A program made the position numbers and the translations under genes. This document shows positions 1 through 8,492 of a stretch of DNA of 64,000 nt, piece after piece; position 1 is the first letter of the stretch; every line of letters begins with the position of its first letter. The DNA is taken from the NCBI GenBank assembly GCA_038212445.1, contig JBBQUM010000002.1:124001-188000 (forward strand). The letters run 5' to 3'. The notes below the pieces were generated by a model. That model worked only from the letters and a program-made list of their open reading frames with translations, did not search any database and was not told the DNA's origin. The stretch comes from TMP-7 sp038212445 (GTDB lineage Bacteria > Acidobacteriota > Terriglobia > Bryobacterales > Bryobacteraceae).

Positions 1-1950
1 GGCGAGATAGTACAAGGTCAATTCGACATGATTGGCGAAGGTTGTAAAAGCAGCTCGCGCGGGTACGGGCTGACTCGACAAAAGCCCGGCTTCAAGCGCC
101 ATTACGGCATGGACAAAACGGTGGGAGCTGGCCAGCGCGCCGGAGTGCAGTACGGCCAGGTCAGCGGACGTGCCGGGCTCCGCCAGCAAGCGGTCGACGC
201 TGGCCTCCGCATTCGTCCGAGCTAATCGCGCCGCCGCACGCGCTGAATCCAAACTCGAGCGCAGGTTACTCTCGGGCCGCTCATAACTGTCCCGTATGGC
301 GCGGAAGTAGAGCCGGTAGGCATCCAACATCCCCGCAATCGCTTCTGGTGCGATCGCACGTTCCCAGGTCGGCCAAACCGCGTAGGCGACCAGCGCAATC
401 AGTCCCCCGGCCACCGTGTTGATGGCGCGCGCAGTCATCACATCCCCAGGCATCACACCCGTTAGAGAGATGAGAAAGACAACCAGAGCGGTAACTGCCG
501 TGACAAACACGCCATAGTTAGCCGGACCCAACCAGCGCAGCAGAAACATGAAGACGCCGGTCATCAGGACAGCCTTCGCCAGGATTCCCGGCATCAGATG
601 AAACAGCCCCGTGGCGAGTAGCAGTCCAGCGAACGTACCCGCAAGCCGCAGAACGCCGCGGCTAAAAGTCGCCGTGAAATCCGGCTTAAGGACGATCGCG
701 ATCGTCATAGGTACCCAGTACGAGCGGTGCAGGGAGAAACTGCGCGCGGCCGCCTCGCCAAGCCCGATGCACACAGTGAGTCGCAATGCGTGGCGGAATA
801 CCGTTGATCTGAGATTTAGATTCGCACGCAGCGTTGCGACGGTCCCACCGAGACGCAAACGCCACGGCCGGCGTGCTTCGCGCCTTTCAAACGCTTCAAG
901 ACCGGCCGGAGTGACGTTGGTTACCAGGTCGACTGAAGCGCGTAACTGACCGCCGATCGCGTCCATCTGGAATCGCGCATCCTTCACCATCGCCTCAACC
1001 GACGGCGGCACCACATCGGTCATCGCGCGGAACTTCTCCGTTGTTTCGCGCAGTCGCGCCTGATGTTCGGGCATTACGCGAGCGGTGGCGCCCGTCTCCA
1101 GCGAATCGGCGATCGCGCCTAACATCGCCCCCGCCACTTCGTTGAATTCGTCCATCAGGCGGATTTCCGGACCGTCGACGCGCTCTCGGCCAATGCGCAC
1201 CCGGAGCCTCGACAGCACCAGCATCCCCAACCGGACGCGCTCGGCTTCACTCATCAAGACCTTGAAGCGTTCGGCGGACACCGAGTGGTCGTTGGTGAGG
1301 CTCCCGAGACTGGTGCGTGCCGCGATCGTCTCGGCGCTTGCCGGAGGCGACTGCGATGCCTCAGCAGTACGTGCCGCTGAGGCTGCCAGTTCGCGGAACA
1401 TCGCGCCGAGTGCGCGGCTCTCGGGCCTGTAACGCCGCAGCGGCCAGAACGCCAGTGAAAATAAAGTCTGCAGCAGACCGCCGGAAAACGCGAGCAGTCC
1501 AGAGTAGATCGCGCGATCGAGCGGCTGCGGATTCGCCGCGTAAACTACCAGCGTCACCAGGCTGATTACGCCCAAATCTCCCGCGGTCGAACTCAGCGAA
1601 ATCATCATTCCCGCGGCGAATGCCCAACCGGCCGCCACCGCGACAATGGCCCAGATGTAGTGCCCGCTGATTCCTCCGGCGAACACCGCCAAGCCCACCA
1701 GCACACTGGCTGCCAGCATTCGTTTCGCACGCTGACGATAGGGTTCCTGGCCATCCGAAAACGCGACGTTCAGCGCTCCTGTTCCAACTGCGATTCCGAC
1801 GCTAGGCCATCCCGCAGCCGTCCCGGCAATCAGCGGCAGCACCACACCCAGCGTGTTGCGCACTGCCAGCGCCGGCGCCAACTTCGCCGAATCGAATTTG
1901 ATGAGAGTTTGCCAGAACGCCGCCCACGCGTTCGGCCGGGACGCAGCCAT
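1..1950 (-). CDS. FUSC-family inner-membrane transporter, C-terminus beyond window edge
   Basis: About 650 codons are present and the frame is still open at base 1, so the C-terminus is missing. The translation has two hydrophobic blocks separated by a soluble region, the YccS/YhfK/aromatic-acid-exporter layout. The first block (about residues 35-165) has five or six membrane segments. The second starts near residue 365 with the FUSC signature HRSYWVPMTIAIVLKPDF followed by FSRGVLRLAGTFAGLLLA. Known FUSC proteins are efflux permeases for aromatic acids or other small organic compounds; the substrate here cannot be told. The ATG at 1950 is preceded by a -10-like TACCAT with 6 nt between, suggesting a leaderless mRNA. 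It is divergent from the PQQ-like gene. Confidence 0.85.
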   Translation of the reverse strand, partial: MAASRPNAWAAFWQTLIKFDSAKLAPALAVRNTLGVVLPLIAGTAAGWPSVGIAVGTGALNVAFSDGQEPYRQRAKRMLAASVLVGLAVFAGGISGHYIWAIVAVAAGWAFAAGMMISLSSTAGDLGVISLVTLVVYAANPQPLDRAIYSGLLAFSGGLLQTLFSLAFWPLRRYRPESRALGAMFRELAASAARTAEASQSPPASAETIAARTSLGSLTNDHSVSAERFKVLMSEAERVRLGMLVLSRLRVRIGRERVDGPEIRLMDEFNEVAGAMLGAIADSLETGATARVMPEHQARLRETTEKFRAMTDVVPPSVEAMVKDARFQMDAIGGQLRASVDLVTNVTPAGLEAFERREARRPWRLRLGGTVATLRANLNLRSTVFRHALRLTVCIGLGEAAARSFSLHRSYWVPMTIAIVLKPDFTATFSRGVLRLAGTFAGLLLATGLFHLMPGILAKAVLMTGVFMFLLRWLGPANYGVFVTAVTALVVFLISLTGVMPGDVMTARAINTVAGGLIALVAYAVWPTWERAIAPEAIAGMLDAYRLYFRAIRDSYERPESNLRSSLDSARAAARLARTNAEASVDRLLAEPGTSADLAVLHSGALASSHRFVHAVMALEAGLLSSQPVPARAAFTTFANHVELTLYYLA

Positions 1951-1956
1951 AACTCG

Positions 1957-2000
1957 ATGGTAGCGGGATTCGGTGTGATTCTTCCCGCTTCGGCTATGAT
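1957..2000. promoter_or_regulatory. Divergent -10-like boxes between FUSC and PQQ-like genes
   Basis: In this 58-bp gap the minus strand reads TACCAT (1962-1957) 6 nt before the FUSC ATG, and the plus strand reads TATGAT (1995-2000) 8 nt before the GTG at 2009. No Shine-Dalgarno sequence is present for either gene. No good -35 box is seen. This would give transcripts beginning at or next to the start codons. Confidence 0.4.
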
Positions 2001-2008
2001 GAGCGTCT

Positions 2009-3397
2009 GTGCTGACTCGCCGCGCAATCCTCCAAAGCCTTGCCGGCGCCACCGCCTTGGCACAAACTCCCACCGGTACGCGCATTCACACCAAGCCCAA
2101 GCCACTCGCCGCGACCGCTATCACGAGCGACTGGCCTTCCTTTCTAGGTCCCACGCACAATGCGGTTTCGCCTGAAACCAAGTTGCTCGAACAATGGCCG
2201 TCCGGCGGACCCTCCTTGGTTTGGGAAATGAGTAAGGGGACAGGCTACAGCTCACCCGCGATTCTCGGCGACCGCCTGGTCTACCTCCACCGCCTCAGCG
2301 GTCAGGAACGCGTGGAATGCCTCCATCCGGACACCGGCTCCAGGTACTGGGATTTTTCCTATGGCACCCAGTTCGAAGATCGTTACGGGTACAACAACGG
2401 ACCCCGCGCAAGCCCGGTGCTTGATGGCGACCGCGTCTACACGTACGGTGCAGAGGGCAAGTTGCACTGTCTCCGCCTGAGTAACGGTGCCGTGTTGTGG
2501 AAGCGCGATCTTGCCGCCGAGTTCAAGGTGCCTCAGGACTTCTTTGGAACAGCCACCAATCCGTTGATCGACGAGGGCAAGCTCATCATCAACGTCGGCG
2601 CCCCGGGTGGTCCCACCGTAGTTGCCCTCGACAAACTCACCGGCAAAACGCTCTGGGCCGCCGGTAAAGATTGGGGCGCCAGCTATGCGTCGCCGGTGCC
2701 CGCCACCGTGCACGGCAAGCGCCGCATTCTCGTCTTTGCCGGAGGAGAGAGTCGCCCTCCTACCGGCGGTCTAATTTCGATTGATCCTGCAAATGGCGCG
2801 ATTGACTTCGCGTTCCCCTGGCGCAGCCGGAGTTATGAGTCGGTCAACGCAGCCTCTCCGGTTGTCGTCGGCAATCAGGTGTTCGTTTCCGCGAGTTATA
2901 AGACAGGTGGCGCACTTGTCACAATTGGTCCTGACATGCGAGCCACTGCCGCGTGGACCAGTCCGGAAATTGGCACGCACTTCAATACCGCCATTCATAA
3001 AGATGGCTATCTGTACGCCTTTGATGGACGAAACGAACCCGATGCCTCGCTGGTGTGTGTGGAGCTCAAGAGCGGCCGCGTGGTCTGGCGGACGACTCCC
3101 GAGTGGGACGAGGTGATCAACGGGCGCACGCAGCGACTAGGCACTTCCAGAGGTACCCTACTCCTCACGGCAAGCGGACGCTTTCTCTGTCTCGGCGAGT
3201 TAGGTCATCTGCTGTGGTTAGACCTCAGCCCGGCAGGATACAAGGAGCTGTCACGCGCCTGGCTCTTTGCGGCGCGCGAAACCTGGTCGACTCCCGTACT
3301 AAGCCGGGGACTGCTATACATCAGTCAGCACACGCGCGACACACTGCACGGTACAACGCCGCGGTTGCTTTGTTATGACCTTCGATCGCCTCGCTAG
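2009..3397 (+). CDS. Exported PQQ-like beta-propeller protein
   Basis: 462 aa from a GTG start. The N-terminus has a twin-arginine-like leader (TRRAILQSLAGATALA), so it is probably exported. The body is a BamB/quinoprotein-like eight-bladed propeller. It opens with DWPSFLGPTHNAVSPETKL, typical of the single-domain 'PQQ-binding-like' proteins of Acidobacteriota and Planctomycetota, and has repeated blade motifs such as GAVLWKRDL, GKTLWAAGKDWG and GRVVWRTTPEW. Family members are often secreted and lack proven cofactor binding, so dehydrogenase activity should not be assumed. Its TAG stop overlaps the stop of the convergent DUF5946 gene within one CTAG. Confidence 0.8.
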   Translation: MLTRRAILQSLAGATALAQTPTGTRIHTKPKPLAATAITSDWPSFLGPTHNAVSPETKLLEQWPSGGPSLVWEMSKGTGYSSPAILGDRLVYLHRLSGQERVECLHPDTGSRYWDFSYGTQFEDRYGYNNGPRASPVLDGDRVYTYGAEGKLHCLRLSNGAVLWKRDLAAEFKVPQDFFGTATNPLIDEGKLIINVGAPGGPTVVALDKLTGKTLWAAGKDWGASYASPVPATVHGKRRILVFAGGESRPPTGGLISIDPANGAIDFAFPWRSRSYESVNAASPVVVGNQVFVSASYKTGGALVTIGPDMRATAAWTSPEIGTHFNTAIHKDGYLYAFDGRNEPDASLVCVELKSGRVVWRTTPEWDEVINGRTQRLGTSRGTLLLTASGRFLCLGELGHLLWLDLSPAGYKELSRAWLFAARETWSTPVLSRGLLYISQHTRDTLHGTTPRLLCYDLRSPR

Positions 3398-3809
3398 AAG
3401 AGCGCAGGCTGGGCCAGTCGGTATTCCCGCAGCAAAGCGATTATTGCCTCGCGATTGGCGCTGCAGGCCGTCCACACGCTTCTGCACCATTCACCAATCG
3501 CCGCGTCCCGGTCCACACCGGCGGCGGTTTCCAACACCTGAACGGCCGTTATGGCGCCCCGCTCCTTCGGCAGGGTGAGAAGCGGCATTCACGCTTCCGG
3601 CGCGCGAGTAACATGTGCGCCTTCTGGACCTGCCTGCCTGAATACCGCCTTTCGACGTACAGATAGAGTCCAGCCAAGCCGAAGACCACCGCGATCGGCT
3701 TGCTGTCCGTGCTTGCCGCTTGCACAGTAAAGGCATCCACCACGTGCTGCAGAATGAAGCCGGGCCGACCCATCGCGTACATGTAAAGTTCGTCGTAGGC
3801 AGCACGCAT
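3394..3809 (-). pseudogene. DUF5946-family gene broken by a one-base deletion
   Basis: The N-terminal part (3809 down to about 3590) reads AYDELYMYAMGRPGFILQHV...KPIAVVFGLAGLYLYVERR...GRQVQKAHMLLARRKRE. The C-terminal part (about 3588 to 3394) continues in another frame as PLLTLPKERGAITAVQVLE...IGEWCRSVWTACSANREAI. Together they match the usual DUF5946 layout, in which the junction is normally R-K-x-W-P-x-F-x-L-P. Adding one G on the coding strand (GAATGCCG to GAATGGCCG, near 3590) restores R-E-W-P-L-L-T-L-P. This is either a true disruption or an assembly/sequencing error. The function of the family is unknown. A GTG just upstream (3812) is an alternative start. Confidence 0.7.
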
Positions 3810-3819
3810 CACAAGTCCC

Positions 3820-3861
3820 TAAAACGCAAAACGGCCGGGAGAGCTTTCGCCCGCCCGGCCG
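3820..3861 (-). terminator. Rho-independent terminator after the TonB-receptor-like gene
   Basis: A perfect 8-bp stem, CGGCCGGG (3832-3839) with CCCGGCCG (3854-3861), encloses a 14-nt loop. Read on the minus strand it is followed by a T-rich stretch (TTTTGCGTTTT). It lies 20 nt past the stop of the 1017-aa receptor gene. Confidence 0.75.
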
Positions 3862-3880
3862 ATAGTGTAATCGCGTCTGG

Positions 3881-6800
3881 TTAGAACGAGAAGGTTAACT
3901 GCAAGCGAGCCGAACGCGGTCCACGGAACGCGTTGGCCAGACCGTAACGAGGATCGGTGCGGACTTTCTGGGCAGCCATCAGAGCTTTGGCATCCCACGG
4001 CTTGAACCAATTCTGTTCATTGCCGTTACCGCCCGGAGCGGCGATTGTACCGTTGCCGTCGTCAGCGTGATTGATCGTCTTGAAAACATCGGTGGCCGCC
4101 GCGCTATTCGTCGCGTTGAATACCGAGAATTCAAAACGGAACTTCCAACCTTCGTGACGGGTGAACGGCTTGAAGTCGTGCGCCAGGTTGAGGTCAAGAT
4201 TCGCGAATACGGGTGTGCGGCCAAGATCGCCGCGTCCGTACGGATAGGCCGGAACGCCCGAGGTAATGTTGAGTTCGCTGGTGATTGGCGTACCCGAGTA
4301 AACCTGGAAGTTCGGAGCCAGGCTGGTGGAGCCGAGCTTGCTCTTGTAGGTGTAGCTGCCGAAGAACTTCAGCGTATGCGGACGGTCGGTGGCCAGGTTG
4401 CCGTAGACATACTGACCCTGGGTGTTGATCGCGATCCAGGGCAGATCGAAGTAGCGGTTCACGTTCGGGCTAGTGCGCCCGTTTTCGTCAGAGCTCGCCA
4501 AGCCGCTATAGTTGCCGTACAGGCGGCTGTAGGTGTAGCTCACAGCATACTGATAGGAGCTGGAGAAACGCTTGTCAAGGCGAACCTCGACGGCGTCGTA
4601 GTCGCGTTGCGCCTTGGGAGTCGTCGGGTAGCCCGCACCCCAAGTCTTGGGATCGGCTGTGATGCCGAAACCAGGATTTGAGATGTAGTAAACTTCGCCC
4701 GCCGGTCCGAGGGTCCCCGTATCTTCAACCGTTCTCAACAGACGGCGATTGGTATAGCGGAGTGAACCCACCAGGGACGTCGCAAAGCTGTGGTCCCAAC
4801 CTACGTCGAACATGCGCTGCTTCACAGGCTTCAGGTTCGGATCAATCGTGTTGTCGCTCGGGTCATTGGACGGAATGCGATAGTCGATGACTTCGAGGAA
4901 CTTACCGGCAAGTCCCTTCGGGTTGGCCGGAACACCATTGTTCTTGCTAGGCAACGCCGGATCGTCCATCGTGTAGAAGTAATCTCTCCACTGGTCGCCG
5001 CCGAAGCTGCCGCGCGGCAGTTCGTATTTCATCACGTCGTAGAACAAGCCGAAGCTCGCATAAATGCGATTCTTGCCGTCGGCCTTGGGATCATACGCAA
5101 AGCCGAGGCGCGGCGCTAGTTTGTCGGCCCAGCTGAAGTTAATCGCTCGTGAAGGAGTGCTGTTACCAGTCGCGAAACTCGGTACGTACTCTTTCTCGGC
5201 GCGGAGGCCAAGATTCAAGGTCAGATGCTTGTTAACATGCCAGTTGTCCTGGATGAACATGGCGTTGTTGCTGCTGCGAACATCGCCGAACGTGCCCAGT
5301 TGGCGGTAGCGGTAATAGCCATAGGCGCCCTTCTGCTGTCCGGCGCACTGCGTGGTGGTGCAGTTATAGGCAAGGTTCCAATAGTACCGATAGTAGCCAT
5401 TGGGATACGTGTTGCTATTGATGCCGTTACCAAGACGGTTCATGCCCCAGCCGCCCTTGAGAGAATGCTGACCGTGCCAGCTAACCAGGCGCGAGATATC
5501 AGCATTCAGGTTCACGCGTGGGTAGTAGTTATACAACGTCGCGCCAACGGCCTGTTGAAGGTAGCCGGTGGAGTGGAAGAAGTTGCCAGGCAGACCCGGC
5601 AGATTCAAGCCGACGTTCGAATTGCTGTAGTAGATAGCCGTCGTGATCGGCACCGAGTACAGATTGGTGAAGTTGTTGTAATTGTAGCCGCCCCGGAACG
5701 ACAGGACAGTCTTCGAATCGATCGTGTAGTCCACCTGTCCCGAGAGTGTGTTGTTGCTGGTGTAATCACCCTCACCGGCCCACGGAGCACTCGGCGAATC
5801 CTGTCCATTGGTACCCGGAAGAACACCGCGATTGTAACTCGGGCTCCAGATCCAGCTGACGTTCATGCGCAATTTGCTCGTGATGTTGTAGTCCAACTTG
5901 GTCGCCATGAAATTCTGCGTGAAGTCGTTGGTGTATTTACTTGTCAGTCCCGTGGTGAAATCAACCGTACGTGTAGTACTCAGTTTGGTCGGCATGTAGG
6001 ACGCGAAGAAAAACAGCTTGTCCTTGATGAGGTGGCCGCCGAACCCGAAGACCGGATTCCAGTTCGTGAAGCTGTCGGTGCGATTCTGGTTGAAATACTG
6101 GGCGAGGCTGTCGTTGTTCGGGTCTAGCTGCAACTGCTGGCGGGTACGACCCTGCAAAGCATCGTTGTTGAAATAGAATCCCGCAAAACCGTGAAAGTCA
6201 TTCGCGCCGGAACGGATCACAGCGCTGACCACGCCGCCCATGGCGCCGCCGTATTGCGCTTCCATGACGCCGTTCTTGATCTGAACCTGTTGGATGGCCT
6301 CAACCGGAACCTTGTTCTGGTTGGCGAGAGTTCCGTTCTGGACACTCGTAACTTCCATTCCATCCAGATAGAAAACGTTCTCAGAGCCGGACGATCCGTC
6401 AATCTGGTAGCCGCCGCTCTTTCCCTCAGAGCGCGCGCCGGGAGCAATGTTGATCAGACCGTCGAAACCGCGGCCCTTCGGCAATAGGTCAAAGAAGGTT
6501 CTGTCCACGGTAACCGCGGATGCGCTGGATGCGGTGTCAACCATGACGGCGTTCTCAGAGACCACCACGCTGTCACTAACCTGACCCACCTCAAGGTGGA
6601 TGTCCAAAGTCGTCGCCTTACCTACGTCGACCGTCAGCCCGCCCGCTTTGGATGTGCGGAAACCCGGGGCTGTAACAGCAACCGAATAATTGTGCCCGAT
6701 CGGCACCGAGATGAACACATACACACCGCTTGAGTCAGTGGTGCTCGTCATGGGCCGTAGGTTGGCGCCGGCTAGCTCAAGTTTGGCGCCCGGAACCGCA

Positions 6801-6934
6801 GAGCCCGATGGGTCGGTGACGACGCCACGAACCGAACCCGATGTTTCCTGGCCCACGGCGAGACCCGTAAAACCAAGTAGAAATGCAGACAGCACGACGC
6901 ACGAGCGCCGCGCCGCGAAACTTGCTCGCAGCAT
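3881..6934 (-). CDS. TonB-dependent-receptor-like outer-membrane protein with carboxypeptidase-regulatory domain
   Basis: 1017 aa. A signal peptide covers about residues 1-28 (cleavage near AVGQ). It is followed by a carboxypeptidase-regulatory/CNA-B-like domain (about 33-115, GSVRGVVTDPSGSAVPGAKL) and a plug-like domain (about 120-245, with YQIDGSSGSENVFYLDGMEV and AQYGGAMGGVVSAVIRSGAN). The rest is a long aromatic-rich beta-barrel ending in LQLTFSF, the C-terminal phenylalanine typical of outer-membrane proteins. This Oar-like architecture is strongly expanded in Acidobacteriota and is usually assigned to uptake of large substrates or to surface functions. No TonB box is obvious. The start has a GGGAAAGGGA-type ribosome site a few bases upstream, and a terminator follows the stop. 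Neighbouring DUF1501/PSD1 genes have the same orientation 195 bp upstream. Confidence 0.88.
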   Translation of the reverse strand: MLRASFAARRSCVVLSAFLLGFTGLAVGQETSGSVRGVVTDPSGSAVPGAKLELAGANLRPMTSTTDSSGVYVFISVPIGHNYSVAVTAPGFRTSKAGGLTVDVGKATTLDIHLEVGQVSDSVVVSENAVMVDTASSASAVTVDRTFFDLLPKGRGFDGLINIAPGARSEGKSGGYQIDGSSGSENVFYLDGMEVTSVQNGTLANQNKVPVEAIQQVQIKNGVMEAQYGGAMGGVVSAVIRSGANDFHGFAGFYFNNDALQGRTRQQLQLDPNNDSLAQYFNQNRTDSFTNWNPVFGFGGHLIKDKLFFFASYMPTKLSTTRTVDFTTGLTSKYTNDFTQNFMATKLDYNITSKLRMNVSWIWSPSYNRGVLPGTNGQDSPSAPWAGEGDYTSNNTLSGQVDYTIDSKTVLSFRGGYNYNNFTNLYSVPITTAIYYSNSNVGLNLPGLPGNFFHSTGYLQQAVGATLYNYYPRVNLNADISRLVSWHGQHSLKGGWGMNRLGNGINSNTYPNGYYRYYWNLAYNCTTTQCAGQQKGAYGYYRYRQLGTFGDVRSSNNAMFIQDNWHVNKHLTLNLGLRAEKEYVPSFATGNSTPSRAINFSWADKLAPRLGFAYDPKADGKNRIYASFGLFYDVMKYELPRGSFGGDQWRDYFYTMDDPALPSKNNGVPANPKGLAGKFLEVIDYRIPSNDPSDNTIDPNLKPVKQRMFDVGWDHSFATSLVGSLRYTNRRLLRTVEDTGTLGPAGEVYYISNPGFGITADPKTWGAGYPTTPKAQRDYDAVEVRLDKRFSSSYQYAVSYTYSRLYGNYSGLASSDENGRTSPNVNRYFDLPWIAINTQGQYVYGNLATDRPHTLKFFGSYTYKSKLGSTSLAPNFQVYSGTPITSELNITSGVPAYPYGRGDLGRTPVFANLDLNLAHDFKPFTRHEGWKFRFEFSVFNATNSAAATDVFKTINHADDGNGTIAAPGGNGNEQNWFKPWDAKALMAAQKVRTDPRYGLANAFRGPRSARLQLTFSF

Positions 6935-6996
6935 TAGACTTTCCCTTTCCCAAAAGCCATCGCCGGTAGGCGCTGGCCAAAACCCTTTTACTTCAG

Positions 6997-7030
6997 GAAC
7001 CCCAACAAGTTAAAACACGAACCCCAACAA
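6997..7030 (-). repeat. Pair of 12-bp direct repeats upstream of the receptor gene
   Basis: GAACCCCAACAA occurs at 6997-7008 and 7019-7030 (TTGTTGGGGTTC on the gene strand), 22 bp apart, so on nearly the same face of the helix. They lie 63-96 bp upstream of the receptor start in an AT-richer gap. This looks like a regulator binding site, but no regulator is identified. Confidence 0.45.
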
Positions 7031-7129
7031 CAGGATAGAGACAGGTTAGATGACTCGGCGGAAGATGTCAATAAAATGTAACAAGTCCAAGAGCGCAAGG
7101 GCGGCGGATATAGTACTGTTTGCCTTAGA

Positions 7130-8491
7130 TTAGCTGATAATTCCCCGTACAACCTCACCCGCGACATCCGTGAGCCGGAAGTCCCTGCCGCTGTAGCGAT
7201 ACGTGAGCTTTGTATGGTCGATTCCCAACTGCCAGAGCAGCGTGGCGTGTAGATCGTGAATATGAACCGGATTCTCAACTGCCTTGAATCCGAACTCGTC
7301 CGTCGCACCGTGGACGTGGCCGCCCCGGATCCCGCCGCCCGCCACCAGCGTCGAAAAGCCGTGACTGTTGTGATCCCGGCCGTTCTGCACATTTACTAAT
7401 CCGCTCACCTCAACCGCGGGAGTGCGGCCGAACTCTCCGCCGATCACCACCAGCGTCTCGCTGAGCAATCCCCGCTGCTTCAAGTCGTTCAGCAGCGCCG
7501 CCATGGGCTGGTCAGACTGTCGCGCCAGCTTCCGGTGAATCTGAATATCATCATGGTTGTCCCAGGGTTGGCCGTTGCCGAAATACACCTGGACCATCCG
7601 CACTCCCCGCTCCACAAGCCGCCTCGCTATGAGACATCCGCGGGCAAAATCCCCGTCTCCGTACGCGGCGCGGGTGGCTTCGCTCTCCTTGCGCGTATCG
7701 AACGCTTCAGGCGCTTCCATCTGCATCCGAAACGCCGTCTCCATTGATTCAATCGCCGACTCCATCTGCGCGTCCGGCCCCGTCCGCTTTAACTGCATGC
7801 GATCCAGTTCCGCCACCAGGTCTAACTGGCGGCGCTGTCCAGTCGAATCGATGTGCTTGTTGCGAATGAACTGGATGAGCTTCTCGGGGTCGCTCTCGTT
7901 GTTTGGAATGTAGGTGCCCTGATACACCGCTGGCAGAAACGTCGAACTCCACAACTGGTGACCCACAATGGGCACGCCCGGACAGAGCACCACGTAGCCG
8001 GGGAGGTTGTGATTTTCCGTACCCAAACCATAGGTGAGCCATGAGCCCATCGACGGGCGGCCTGGGAACTTATCCCCGCAGTTCATGAGAAACAGCGACG
8101 GCTCATGGTTCGGCAGATCCGTGTGCATTGAGCGGATGACACAGATATCGTCTATGCACTCGCCTAGCCTCGGAAAAATCTCGCTGACTTCGATTCCGCT
8201 CTTGCCGTGCCTCCGAAATTCAAACGGCGACGCCAGCAAGGTTCCGGTCTTCCGCTCGGTCTTTAGATTTCCCGCCGGAATCGGCTGGCCATGATACTTC
8301 CTCAAGGCCGGCTTGGGATCGAACGTGTCTACCTGCGACGGACCACCGTTCAGGAACAGGAAAATGACGTGCTTCGCCTTGGGCGTGAAGTGCGGACCTC
8401 GAGCAGTGCCGCCCTCCGTATTCGCCGCTTCGGCGAATCCCAACATGCCAAATCCGCCGCCGATGGTCCGCAGTAGGTCGCGTCTGGTCAT
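7130..8491 (-). CDS. DUF1501 domain-containing exported protein
   Basis: 453 aa. It begins TRRDLLRTIGGGFGMLGFAEA, a twin-arginine-type leader, so Tat export is likely. The body has the DUF1501 hallmarks: FLFLNGGPSQVDTFDPKP near the N-terminus, an internal GRPSMGSWLTYGLGTEN, and a C-terminal ETLVVIGGEFGRTP and GRDHNSHGFSTLVAGGGI, which resemble the alkaline-phosphatase/sulfatase fold. DUF1501 proteins almost always sit beside PSD1 proteins, as here: its ATG starts one base after the PSD1 stop codon, so the two are translated together. The biochemical role of the pair is not established. Confidence 0.9.
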   Translation of the reverse strand: MTRRDLLRTIGGGFGMLGFAEAANTEGGTARGPHFTPKAKHVIFLFLNGGPSQVDTFDPKPALRKYHGQPIPAGNLKTERKTGTLLASPFEFRRHGKSGIEVSEIFPRLGECIDDICVIRSMHTDLPNHEPSLFLMNCGDKFPGRPSMGSWLTYGLGTENHNLPGYVVLCPGVPIVGHQLWSSTFLPAVYQGTYIPNNESDPEKLIQFIRNKHIDSTGQRRQLDLVAELDRMQLKRTGPDAQMESAIESMETAFRMQMEAPEAFDTRKESEATRAAYGDGDFARGCLIARRLVERGVRMVQVYFGNGQPWDNHDDIQIHRKLARQSDQPMAALLNDLKQRGLLSETLVVIGGEFGRTPAVEVSGLVNVQNGRDHNSHGFSTLVAGGGIRGGHVHGATDEFGFKAVENPVHIHDLHATLLWQLGIDHTKLTYRYSGRDFRLTDVAGEVVRGIIS

Positions 8492-8492
8492 T

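Noticed and set aside
5225..6127. Long plus-strand open frame (300 codons) inside the receptor gene
   Set aside because: It is a mirror of the well-supported minus-strand receptor frame. The sequence is repetitive Val/Ala/Arg with no domain.
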